In this document: positions 8,811-16,954 of the stretch, one piece after another | How positions within the stretch are numbered: position 1 is the stretch's first letter | Layout of the letters: each line of letters starts with the position of its first letter | Source: Streptomyces monashensis | GTDB lineage: Bacteria > Actinomycetota > Actinomycetes > Streptomycetales > Streptomycetaceae | Direction: 5' to 3' | NCBI RefSeq assembly: GCF_001866665.1 | Contig: NZ_MLYO01000077.1 | Coordinates: 1 to 46,076 of the forward strand | DNA length: 46,076 bases | Translations under genes and position numbers: made by a program | Notes under the pieces: model-generated | Seen by the model: the letters and a program-made list of their open reading frames with translations, nothing else | Database searches by the model: none | What the model was told of the DNA's origin: nothing

Positions 8811-11800
8811 ATGCAGACCCAGCTTCCCCAGGGAGCTCAGCTCTCGGCCGAACAGCGGCGACTGCTCGACCAGCTGCTGGACGCGGACGGCATCGGCAGG
8901 AACGCGGGCCAGGTGACGCGGCGCACCGGCGACCTGTCCCGGGCGCCCCTGTCGTTCGGGCAGGAGCGGCTGTACTTCGTGGACAAGCTGCGGCCGGGGT
9001 CGCCGATGTACGTGGGCTCCGGGGCGCTCAGGCTGCGCGGCGCCCTCGACGTGGCGGTGCTGCGCCGCGCGGTCGCGCTGCTCGTGGACCGGCACGAGGT
9101 ACTGCGCACCGGTGTGGTGGAGGACGGCGACGTCCTGGAGCAGCGCATCCACGGGGCCGGGACGGTCCAGGTGGAGGTGCCGGTGCGGTCCACTCCCTCC
9201 GGCGCCGTGGCGGACCGGGTGCGGGAGGCGGCCGCCGAGGGCTTCGACCTGTCGACGCCGCCGTTGCTGCGCGCGGCGCTGCTCGAGATCTCCGACGCGG
9301 CCGGGCCGGAGTGGGTACTGGTGCTGTCCGTGCACCACATCGCCGTCGACGGCTGGTCCCTCGGGCTGCTGATGGGCGAACTGGGCGTGCTGTACTCCGC
9401 GTTGGTACAGGGACAGGAGCCCTCCCTGCCCGAACTTCCCCTGACCTACGCGGATTTCGCGGCCTGGCAGCGCGGCTGGCTGGAACAGGGCGTCATCGCC
9501 GAGCAACTGACCTACTGGAAAGAGCAGTTGGCGGGGATCGAGGCGACCGAGATCCCCACCGACCGGCCGCGTCCCGCGGAGCGGAGCTACGCGGGCGACA
9601 CGGTGCCGCTCTCGCTGGCCCGGCCGCTGACCGAGGCTGTCCGGGCGCTGACGGACAGCGGGCAGGCGACGCTGTTCATGGCGCTGACCGCGGCCTGGGC
9701 AAGTGTGCTCGGCCGGTTCGCGGGCCGGCGTGACGTGGTGGTGGGCACTCCGGTGGCGGGGCGCAGGCGCGCCGAGCTGGAGGACGTCGTCGGGTTCTTC
9801 GTGAACACGCTGCCGCTGCGGGTGCGCATCGAGGACGGCGACACCTTCCGTACACTGCTGCGGCGCACCCGCGAGGTGTGCACCGAGGCGTACGCGCATC
9901 AGGACGTGCCGTTCGAACGGATCGTGGCGGAGCTGCAGTCGGGGCGCGACGCGTCCGGGCAGACGGCGATCGCCCGGCACTGGCTGGCGCTGCACAACAC
10001 GCCCGCACCCGATCTGACGATGCCGGGCCTCGACTGCGAGGCGCTGCCCGCACTGATCGGCACGGTGCGCTGCGACCTGTCGGTGCAGCTGGCGCCGGAC
10101 GGGCACGGCGGCCTCAGCGGCCGTCTGGAATTCTCCACGGAGCTGTTCGACCGCTCCACCGCGACGGCTCTGGCGTCGGCGTTCGAGACGCTCCTCGCCT
10201 CGGCGGCGTACGCTCCGGACCGCCCGCTGGACGAGCTGGAGGTGCTGACGGACGCGGCGCGCGAGCACCTCGTGCGCGACCTGTCGGGTGCGGCGACCGA
10301 CGCGCTGACCGGCCCGTGGGTGCCGGAGCGGTTCGCCGCGCAGGCCGATGCCCGCCCCGACGCGGTCGCGGTCGTCGAGGACGACGGCGAGTCGTTGACG
10401 TACGGCGAGCTCGACGTGTTCTCCAACCGGGTCGCACACCTGCTGGCCGCACGCGGCGTCGGCGCCGAGGACCGGGTGGGGGTGCTGTGCGCGCGGGGCG
10501 GCGCGCTCGCGGCCGCCGTGCTCGGGGTGCTGAAGGCCGGCGCGGTGGTGCTGCCGCTCGACCCGGGCTATCCGCCGGCGCGGCTCACGCAGCTGATCGA
10601 GGACGGGGCACCGCGGCTGGTCCTGACCACCGACGAGCTGGGGCGGCTGCTGCCGGGCGCCGCCGTGGTGGACGTGACGGGCGAGGAGGTCGCGGCCCGT
10701 CCCGGGCACCGGCCGCCCGCCGTCGCCGATCTGCCGGACGCCGGTGCTCATCTGCTGTTCACGTCCGGCACGTCGGGCCGTCCCAAGGGCGTGCTCACCA
10801 CGCGTGCGGGTCTGGTCAACCGGCTCTCGGGCATGGAGCGGCAGCTGTCCGTGGGCGTGGGCGACCGGGTGCTGCGCAAGGCGCCGCTCGGGTTCGACGT
10901 GGCGGTGTGGGAGCTGCTGCTGCCGCTGGTCACAGGCGCCACGGTGGTGGCGTGCCGCGAGGGCGGGCATCGTGACCTGGAGTACCTGCGGGAGCTGATC
11001 GACCGCCGCGAGGTGACCGTCTGCCACTTCGTGCCGTCCCTCCTCGAGGAGTTCGCGAACGCCCCGGCGGGTGCGCATCCCTCGCTCCGGCTGCTGCTCA
11101 GCGGCGGCGAGGAGTTGTCGGCCGGGCTCGCGGACCGTGTCCTGGACCGGTTCGCCCACGCCGAGTTCGTCAACCAGTACGGGCCGACCGAGGCCGTCAT
11201 CGACGTCACCTCCGGGCGGGTCGCCCGGCCCGTGCCGCGGCGCGTACCGATCGGGCGTCCGGTGCCCGGCGCCGAGGTGTACGTCCTCGACTCGCGCCTG
11301 CGGCCCCAACCACTGGGCGTGGCAGGTGAGTTGTACCTCGGCGGGGTGCAGGTGGCACGCGGGTACGCGGGCCGCGCGGCGCTGACCGCCGAACGGTTCG
11401 TGCCGCATCCCTTCGCGCACGGACGGCGGCTCTACGCCACCGGGGACCGGGCCCGCCTGCTGGCGGACGGCTCCGTGGAGTTCCTCGGCCGCGCCGACGA
11501 CCAGGTCAAGATCCGCGGCAACCGGGTCGAGCCGGCGGAGGTCGCGGCGGTGCTGCGCGAGCACCCGTGGGTGACGGGCAGTCTTGTCACCGTGGACCGT
11601 ACCGGTGCCGGCCCGCGTCTGATCGGCTACGTCACGGCGGACGCGGAGCACGCGGACGGCGCCGCGAACGCCGGGGCGCCGGCGGCCGAGCTGCGGGACT
11701 TCCTGCGCGACCGGGTGCCCGACGCGATGGTCCCGGCCCAGGTGTTCGTGCTGCGGCAGTGGCCGACCGGCGCGCACGGGAAGGTCGACGTGGCGGCGCT

Positions 11801-12146
11801 GCCGCGGCCCTCGGACGAACGACCCGCCGCGGCAGCGGAGTTCGTGGCGCCCGTCACCGATGTGCAGATCCGGCTGGCCGCGCTGTGCGCGGAGCTGCTG
11901 GAGGTGGAGCGGGTCGGTCTGACGGACTCGTTCTTCACCCTGGGCGGGCACTCGCTGCTCGCGATCCGGGCGATCTCCCGCATCCGCAAGGAGTTCGGGG
12001 TGGGGCTGCAGATCGGCCAGTTCTTCAAGGCTCCGACGCTCGCGGGCCTCGCCGACGCCGTCGAGGCGAAGCGGGCGGCCGCGCCGGGGAAGCCGGCCGA
12101 GCAGGCCTCGATCCCGAAGATCGACCGCGGCGCGCTGCGCCGCTGA
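8811..12146 (+). CDS. NRPS module C-A-PCP (Ser-like, altered specificity code)
   Basis: A 1111-residue single module. The condensation domain (about 45-470) has an intact HHIAVDG (His near 175). The adenylation domain (about 490-1000) shows FTSGTSGRPKG, YGPTEAVID, TGDRA and a catalytic Lys in HGKVD. The PCP has LGGHSL, with the phosphopantetheine Ser at about 1048. The Stachelhaus residues, aligned by eye to GrsA, read D-V-W-H-L-G-Q-I-D. This is close to serine codes (DVWHxSLID) but with Gly and Gln at the 301 and 322 positions. A Ser-derived or polar beta-substituted residue is a guess only. There is no E or TE domain. The ATG has TGGAGGACTC just upstream. Two SyrP-like oxygenases follow it in the operon and may hydroxylate its PCP-bound residue. 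Confidence 0.95.
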   Translation: MQTQLPQGAQLSAEQRRLLDQLLDADGIGRNAGQVTRRTGDLSRAPLSFGQERLYFVDKLRPGSPMYVGSGALRLRGALDVAVLRRAVALLVDRHEVLRTGVVEDGDVLEQRIHGAGTVQVEVPVRSTPSGAVADRVREAAAEGFDLSTPPLLRAALLEISDAAGPEWVLVLSVHHIAVDGWSLGLLMGELGVLYSALVQGQEPSLPELPLTYADFAAWQRGWLEQGVIAEQLTYWKEQLAGIEATEIPTDRPRPAERSYAGDTVPLSLARPLTEAVRALTDSGQATLFMALTAAWASVLGRFAGRRDVVVGTPVAGRRRAELEDVVGFFVNTLPLRVRIEDGDTFRTLLRRTREVCTEAYAHQDVPFERIVAELQSGRDASGQTAIARHWLALHNTPAPDLTMPGLDCEALPALIGTVRCDLSVQLAPDGHGGLSGRLEFSTELFDRSTATALASAFETLLASAAYAPDRPLDELEVLTDAAREHLVRDLSGAATDALTGPWVPERFAAQADARPDAVAVVEDDGESLTYGELDVFSNRVAHLLAARGVGAEDRVGVLCARGGALAAAVLGVLKAGAVVLPLDPGYPPARLTQLIEDGAPRLVLTTDELGRLLPGAAVVDVTGEEVAARPGHRPPAVADLPDAGAHLLFTSGTSGRPKGVLTTRAGLVNRLSGMERQLSVGVGDRVLRKAPLGFDVAVWELLLPLVTGATVVACREGGHRDLEYLRELIDRREVTVCHFVPSLLEEFANAPAGAHPSLRLLLSGGEELSAGLADRVLDRFAHAEFVNQYGPTEAVIDVTSGRVARPVPRRVPIGRPVPGAEVYVLDSRLRPQPLGVAGELYLGGVQVARGYAGRAALTAERFVPHPFAHGRRLYATGDRARLLADGSVEFLGRADDQVKIRGNRVEPAEVAAVLREHPWVTGSLVTVDRTGAGPRLIGYVTADAEHADGAANAGAPAAELRDFLRDRVPDAMVPAQVFVLRQWPTGAHGKVDVAALPRPSDERPAAAAEFVAPVTDVQIRLAALCAELLEVERVGLTDSFFTLGGHSLLAIRAISRIRKEFGVGLQIGQFFKAPTLAGLADAVEAKRAAAPGKPAEQASIPKIDRGALRR

Positions 12147-12179
12147 CCGGCCGCCACCCATCGTGAGGGAGATTTCAGC

Positions 12180-13172
12180 ATGACCGTTGAACTGCGCGAC
12201 GGCGTGGCCGTCAGCCAGGCATGGGAGGGCCGTTCGCTGCCGGCGCTGGTGCGCTGCGCACGCCCCGACACGTCGCTGTCGGCATGGGTGGCCGAACACC
12301 GCGAGGAGGTCGACGCGCTGGCCCGGCGGGCCGGGGCCGTCCTCTTCCGCGGCTTCGCCGTGCGCGGCGCCGACGACTTCCGGGCCGTGATGGACGCCCT
12401 GTCGCCGCAGGTCCTCGCGTACGGGGAGCGGTCCTCACCGCGCAGCCAGGTCTCCGACGGCGTCTACACGTCCACCGAGTACCCGGCGGACCAGCCGATC
12501 CTGCTGCACAACGAGCAGTCGTACACCTCGAGGTGGCCGACGCGGATCGTCTTCTTCTGCGAGCGGGCGGCGACCAGGGGCGGCCGCACCCCGCTCGCCG
12601 ACTCGCGCAGGATCCTGGCGCGGCTGCGCCCGGAGACCGTCGCCAGGTTCGAGCGCCTGGGCGTGCGGTACGTGCGCAACTACCTGCCCGGCATCAGCCT
12701 GCCGTGGCAGGAGGCGTTCCAGACGGACCGGGCCGAGGACGTCGCCGACTACTGCGCGCGCGCCGACATCACCCCCGAGTGGGTGGACGAGGACCATCTG
12801 CGGACCGTGCAGACCCGGCCCGCGGTGCGCAGGCATCCGGTCACCGGGGAGCGCAGCTGGTTCAACCACGCGCTGTTCTTCCACGTGACGTCGCTGGACG
12901 AGGAGGTCAGTGCGGGCCTCCTGGAGGCGCTGGACGAGGAGGACCTGCCCTACAACACGTACTACGGGGACGGCTCCCCGATCGAGGCCGAGACACTCGC
13001 CGAGCTGCGGGCCGCCTACACGGCGGAGACGACGGGCTTCGACTGGGAGCCGGGTGACGTCCTCGTCGTGGAGAACATGCTGGTCGCGCATGCCCGGGAG
13101 CCGTTCGAAGGCCCGCGACGGATCCTGACCGCCATGGCCGACGCCATCGACGCCGACGAGGTGCCCGCATGA
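12180..13172 (+). CDS. TauD/SyrP-like 2-oxoglutarate Fe(II) oxygenase 1
   Basis: A 330-residue member of the TauD/TfdA family, most like the SyrP/clavaminate-synthase-like branch linked to NRPS clusters. Fe(II) ligands: the HxE pair in LLHNEQSY (His110, Glu112) and the distal His in LVAHAREPF. The Arg of the following GPRRIL is the likely 2OG carboxylate contact. RYVRNY, WQEAFQT, WFNHALFFH and YYGDGSPIE are shared with the next gene, so the two are paralogs. Family members such as SyrP hydroxylate the beta carbon of a PCP-tethered amino acid. The start ATG has GAGGGAG upstream. Its stop overlaps the next start by 4 bases (ATGA), implying translational coupling. Confidence 0.93.
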   Translation: MTVELRDGVAVSQAWEGRSLPALVRCARPDTSLSAWVAEHREEVDALARRAGAVLFRGFAVRGADDFRAVMDALSPQVLAYGERSSPRSQVSDGVYTSTEYPADQPILLHNEQSYTSRWPTRIVFFCERAATRGGRTPLADSRRILARLRPETVARFERLGVRYVRNYLPGISLPWQEAFQTDRAEDVADYCARADITPEWVDEDHLRTVQTRPAVRRHPVTGERSWFNHALFFHVTSLDEEVSAGLLEALDEEDLPYNTYYGDGSPIEAETLAELRAAYTAETTGFDWEPGDVLVVENMLVAHAREPFEGPRRILTAMADAIDADEVPA

Positions 13173-14176
13173 CGCTCACCGATGTGACCTCGGCACTGTC
13201 CGACGCGGCGGTCACCGTCCGTCCGCTGCACGAGGAGCCGTTCCTGCTCGAGATCGAGGCGCGCGAGCCCGGCCTCGCCCTGCCGGGGTGGGTGGCCGGC
13301 CGGCGCGAGGAGCTGCGGACGGCCCTGGACCGGTGCGGCGCCGTGCTGCTGCGCGGCTTCGACGTGGCGGACCCGCAGGAGTTCGGGCGGGCGGCCCGCG
13401 CCTTCTCCCCCGAACTGCTCGGCTACCTGGAGCGGGCGGCGACCCGCACCGAGGTCGCCGACAAGGTGTTCACCTCGACGGAGCTGGGCGAGGACCAGTG
13501 GATCCCGTTCCACCACGAGATGTCGTACTCCCACAACTGGCCCAGCCTGCTGTACTTCTACGGCGATCTGCCCGCACCGGTGGGCGGTGCCACACCGGTG
13601 GCCAGTGAGCGCAGGGTGTTCCCGCTGATCCCCGCCGAGGTGCGGGAGCGCTTCACCCGGCACGGGGTGCGGTACGTGCGCAACTACGGCCCGGACGTCA
13701 ACGAGTCCTGGCAGGAGGCCTTCCAGACGACCGACCGGGCCGAGGTGGAGGCGTACTGCCGCCAGTCGGGCACCGACTTCGAGTGGACCGGCGGCGACGG
13801 GCTGCGCACCACGTCGGTGCGGCAGGCCGTGGCACGGCATCCGCGGACCGCCGAGACGGTGTGGTTCAACCACGCGCATCTGTTCCACCTCTCCAACGTG
13901 GAGCCGGAGGTGGCCGAGATCCTCGTCGAGGAGTACGGCGAGGAGGGTCTGCCCCGCAACGCCTACTACGGTGACGGCGCGCCTATCGAGGACGAGGTCG
14001 CCGAGCTGATCCGATCGCTGTACCGGGAGGCCGCCGTGTCCTTCACATGGCGGCGCGGCGACGTGCTCGTCGTGGACAACTTCCTCGCCACCCACGCCCG
14101 GGAGCCGTTCCGCGGGGACCGCCGCATCCTCGTCGCCATGTCCGACCTGTACACCGAGTCGCCGGCCGGTCGATGA
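13169..14176 (+). CDS. TauD/SyrP-like 2-oxoglutarate Fe(II) oxygenase 2
   Basis: A 335-residue paralog of the preceding protein, with ligands in FHHEMSY (His115, Glu117) and THAREPF plus the Arg of GDRRIL. RYVRNY, WQEAFQT, WFNHAHLFH and YYGDGAPIE are conserved. The HHEMSYSHNWP stretch is closer to classical SyrP-type enzymes than the HNEQSYTSRWP of its neighbour, so the two may differ in substrate or do successive oxidations. It is translationally coupled to the upstream gene. Likely reaction: hydroxylation, or desaturation, of a carrier-bound amino acid using 2-oxoglutarate and O2. Confidence 0.93.
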   Translation: MTLTDVTSALSDAAVTVRPLHEEPFLLEIEAREPGLALPGWVAGRREELRTALDRCGAVLLRGFDVADPQEFGRAARAFSPELLGYLERAATRTEVADKVFTSTELGEDQWIPFHHEMSYSHNWPSLLYFYGDLPAPVGGATPVASERRVFPLIPAEVRERFTRHGVRYVRNYGPDVNESWQEAFQTTDRAEVEAYCRQSGTDFEWTGGDGLRTTSVRQAVARHPRTAETVWFNHAHLFHLSNVEPEVAEILVEEYGEEGLPRNAYYGDGAPIEDEVAELIRSLYREAAVSFTWRRGDVLVVDNFLATHAREPFRGDRRILVAMSDLYTESPAGR

Positions 14177-14223
14177 CGGCTGCCGCCGGCCGTCACCGCA
14201 CCATCCGCACCACCGGAGGAACC

Positions 14224-15165
14224 ATGCAGCCACGCCCCACCACCGACGCCGACCTCGAGCGCGTCACCGCCTTCACCGTCGAGGATCCGATCAGCTGGAT
14301 CCCCGCCGACCGCTACCGGGACGAGCTCGCCCAGGGCATGTACCGGCCGCAGTGGTCGTGGATCGCCGAGGCGGACGGCGAGATCGTGGCGCGGGCACTG
14401 TGGTGGGGCCAGGCCACGAGCGAGCATCCGGTCGCCCTGGACTGCCTGCACGTGGCGCCGTCGGTGGACGACCGGGTCGGCCTGGCCACCGAGTTGCTGC
14501 GCGCCGGGCACCGGGCCTTCGCCGAGGCGGGCGCCGCGCAGCCGCCGCTGTACAACCTGACGCTGCCCAACGGCTGGCGCGACGACGCCGAGGTGTCGGC
14601 CGCGCTGGCCTGGCGCCGTGAGGCGGCCCTCGCCGCCGGGCTGACCGAGGAGGTGGAACGGCTGCGCCTGGAGTGGACGCCGGAGATCGGGGTGCCCGCC
14701 GCCGCGGGGCGGCTCGTCTTCGAGGAGGCGCCGGACGAGGCGTTCCTCGACGTGTTCCGCCGGGTCGCCGAGGGCAGTCTGGACGCCGAGACCCGCAAGA
14801 ACCTCGCGGCGCACGGCCCGGCGGCAACCGCCCGCAAGGAGCTGGAGTTCTACCTCGGCTGCCCCGGCGAGCGCTCCTGGTGGCGCCTGGCGCGCACCGG
14901 CGACGGCGCCGTCGCCGGGTTCGCGATCCCCTCGGCCACTCCGTACGGCCCGAACGTCGGCTACCTGGGAGTCGTTCCCGAACTGCGCGGCCGAGGCCAC
15001 GTCGACGAGCTGCTCGCCGAGATCACCCGGAGCCACGCGGAGCGCGGCGCCGAGCTGATCACGGCCACCACGGACACCGGAAACGCGCCGATGGCGGCGG
15101 CCTTCGCCCGTGCCGGTTACCGCAACACCCAGATCCGGATGCTCTTCTCGGCCCCGGCCGACTGA
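14224..15165 (+). CDS. GNAT-family N-acyltransferase (tandem GNAT)
   Basis: A 313-residue protein with two GNAT-like halves. The C-terminal half carries the acyl-CoA pyrophosphate loop in VPELRGRGHVDELL and the end motif NAPMAAAFARAGY. The N-terminal half (LDCLHVAPSVDDRVG) is divergent and probably non-catalytic. The ATG at 14224 has GGAGGAACC upstream and is preferred over frame-open upstream codons. It sits in the operon between oxygenase 2 and the membrane desaturase. It may acetylate a pathway amine, for self-protection or protection of an intermediate, or transfer an aminoacyl group. The acyl donor is unknown. Confidence 0.88.
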   Translation: MQPRPTTDADLERVTAFTVEDPISWIPADRYRDELAQGMYRPQWSWIAEADGEIVARALWWGQATSEHPVALDCLHVAPSVDDRVGLATELLRAGHRAFAEAGAAQPPLYNLTLPNGWRDDAEVSAALAWRREAALAAGLTEEVERLRLEWTPEIGVPAAAGRLVFEEAPDEAFLDVFRRVAEGSLDAETRKNLAAHGPAATARKELEFYLGCPGERSWWRLARTGDGAVAGFAIPSATPYGPNVGYLGVVPELRGRGHVDELLAEITRSHAERGAELITATTDTGNAPMAAAFARAGYRNTQIRMLFSAPAD

Positions 15166-15191
15166 TCCGCTGTGTCCTCTTGGAGCACATC

Positions 15192-16214
15192 ATGACGCAG
15201 ACCGTCGCCTCGCCACGCAGGGCGCGCCCGGGCCCCCCAGGGCCCGCGGGCCGGCCCTACGCCCGCGGCTACCGGGCGCCCGCCGCCGTGCGCCCCGCGG
15301 TGCGCGCGGCCCACCGCACCCGCCTCGCCGTCACGGCGGCTGTCGCCGCCGGTGACCAACTCGTGCTGATCGCGGGGGTGTTGGCGGCGGCCTGGCCCGG
15401 CTGGTGGGCGGGTCCCGCGCGGGCCGCCGCCGGGACCCTGGTGGTCCTTGCCGCCCTGGTGCTGTCGGGCCGCCAGATACGGGCGCTGGAATGTCTGGTC
15501 CACGAGGCCAGCCACTTCAACTGGAGCCGCCACCACCGCAGGGCCAACGACCGGTGCGCGACGGTCCTCGCGGGGCTGCCCACCGGCATCCGCATCGCCC
15601 GCTACCGGGCCGAGCACCTGCTGCACCACAGCAGGCTCGGCACCGACGACGACCCCGACCTGCGGCGCTACGCGGAGCTGGACATCACGGGCCTGGACCG
15701 CACGAGCCGTACGCGGTACGCCCGTTCGCTGCTCGTGCGGCTCGCGGCCCACCAGCGCAGCTGGTACCGGTCCACGTCCACGGATCTGCCGGCGCTGCTG
15801 CTCCCGGTCGCCTGGGCGGCGGCGGTGGCGGTGCTCCCCGCGGCCCTGCTGTGGGGAACGGGTGCGGCGGTGACGGCCGCCGCGGTGTGGCTGGCCGGGT
15901 TCGCGCTGGTGCTCCCCGTGCTGCGGTTCATCGGGGAGTCGAGCGAGCACAGCTACCACGACGCGGACACCGTCTTCGACTCCACTGTCACCAACCTCGG
16001 TCCGCTGCAGCGCCGGCTCATCCACCCGCACAGCGACGGCTACCACACGGTCCACCACCTGTGGCCCGGCGCTCCGCACCACCAACTTCGGCTGTTGCAC
16101 GACAAGTTGACGGCCGACGACCCACAGGGCTTCGCCGGGCGGCTGCGCATCCGGCGCCGGATCGTGGCCGAGCCCTCCCCCCTCACGCCGCCCGGGAGCA
16201 CACCATGGACGTGA
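15192..16214 (+). CDS. Membrane fatty-acid desaturase/hydroxylase-like di-iron protein
   Basis: A 340-residue integral membrane protein with hydrophobic segments at about 45-95 and 215-270 and the His boxes of the desaturase superfamily: HEASH (104-108), HLLHH (142-146) and HTVHH near the C-terminus, preceded by HSYHD. These bind a non-heme di-iron centre. The N-terminus is Arg/Pro-rich and cytoplasmic. Members desaturate or hydroxylate acyl chains or small molecules. Here the substrate could be the FAAL-loaded acyl chain or an amino-acid intermediate. The gene overlaps the next by 10 bases, which ties it to the operon. Confidence 0.92.
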   Translation: MTQTVASPRRARPGPPGPAGRPYARGYRAPAAVRPAVRAAHRTRLAVTAAVAAGDQLVLIAGVLAAAWPGWWAGPARAAAGTLVVLAALVLSGRQIRALECLVHEASHFNWSRHHRRANDRCATVLAGLPTGIRIARYRAEHLLHHSRLGTDDDPDLRRYAELDITGLDRTSRTRYARSLLVRLAAHQRSWYRSTSTDLPALLLPVAWAAAVAVLPAALLWGTGAAVTAAAVWLAGFALVLPVLRFIGESSEHSYHDADTVFDSTVTNLGPLQRRLIHPHSDGYHTVHHLWPGAPHHQLRLLHDKLTADDPQGFAGRLRIRRRIVAEPSPLTPPGSTPWT

Positions 16215-16954
16215 CCTTCGCGCTCGACCCGGACGTCCTGGCCGCCCACCCGGAGGCACAGGTGCGGTTCGTCGTCGCCCGCGGCCTCGCGGGCGACGTG
16301 CCCTGGCCGGACGCCGCACGGGAGACGGCGGCGCTGGAGCAGCAGGTGTCCGCCGGCCTCCACGACCTGCCCGACGAGCAGCACCCGGCGATCGCCTCCT
16401 GGTTCACCGCGTACCGCGCCTTCGGCACCAACCCGCGCCGCAGCCGCCCCAGCGTGGACGCGCTGATCCGACGGCTGCGGCGCACGGGGCGCCTGCCCCG
16501 GATCAACCCGGCCGTCGACGCGTACAACCTGGTCTCGGTGCGCCACGCGCTGCCGGCCGGGGCCTTCGACCTCGCCCGCCTCAGCGGCCCCGTGACGATC
16601 CGTCACGCGGTCGACGGCGACGTGTTCGTGCCGCTCGGCGCGGACGGCACGGACGGCGCGGAGCACCCGGGTCCCGGCGAGGTGGTGTACGCCCAGGGCA
16701 GCCAGGTGCTGACCCGGCACTGGAACCACCGTGACTCCGACATCAGCAAGGTCACCGAGGACTCCCGGGACGTCGTCTTCCTGCTCGAGCGCGTCTCGCG
16801 CGCGGCGGTCCCCGACGCCCTCATGGTCCGCGCCCAGGACGACCTTGCCGCGCTCGTGACCCCGCACGCGCGCGAGGTCTCGCGCGCCGTGATCGAGGCA
16901 CGCACGCCCCTGACCCCTGTTCTGACCCACCTTCGAGGAATGAGCCTGACATGA
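16205..16954 (+). CDS. B3/B4 domain protein (PheRS beta-subunit editing-like)
   Basis: A 249-residue soluble protein. The pattern YNLVSVRHALPAGAFDLARL, followed by an LTRHWNHRDS segment and a late 'DVVFLLERVS' stretch, matches stand-alone B3/B4 proteins related to the tRNA-editing domain of phenylalanyl-tRNA synthetase. The family is widespread and of unproven function; hydrolysis of mischarged aminoacyl-tRNA has been proposed by homology. The start ATG lies inside the end of the desaturase gene, with GGGAG upstream. Its stop overlaps the decarboxylase start as ATGA. Coupling on both sides suggests a pathway role, such as clearing tRNA charged with a pathway amino acid or a tRNA-dependent step. 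Both are inference. Confidence 0.82.
   Translation: MDVTFALDPDVLAAHPEAQVRFVVARGLAGDVPWPDAARETAALEQQVSAGLHDLPDEQHPAIASWFTAYRAFGTNPRRSRPSVDALIRRLRRTGRLPRINPAVDAYNLVSVRHALPAGAFDLARLSGPVTIRHAVDGDVFVPLGADGTDGAEHPGPGEVVYAQGSQVLTRHWNHRDSDISKVTEDSRDVVFLLERVSRAAVPDALMVRAQDDLAALVTPHAREVSRAVIEARTPLTPVLTHLRGMSLT

Noticed and set aside
8790..12299. 1169-codon minus-strand frame opposite the first NRPS
   Set aside because: No domain motifs; shadow of the C-A-PCP gene.
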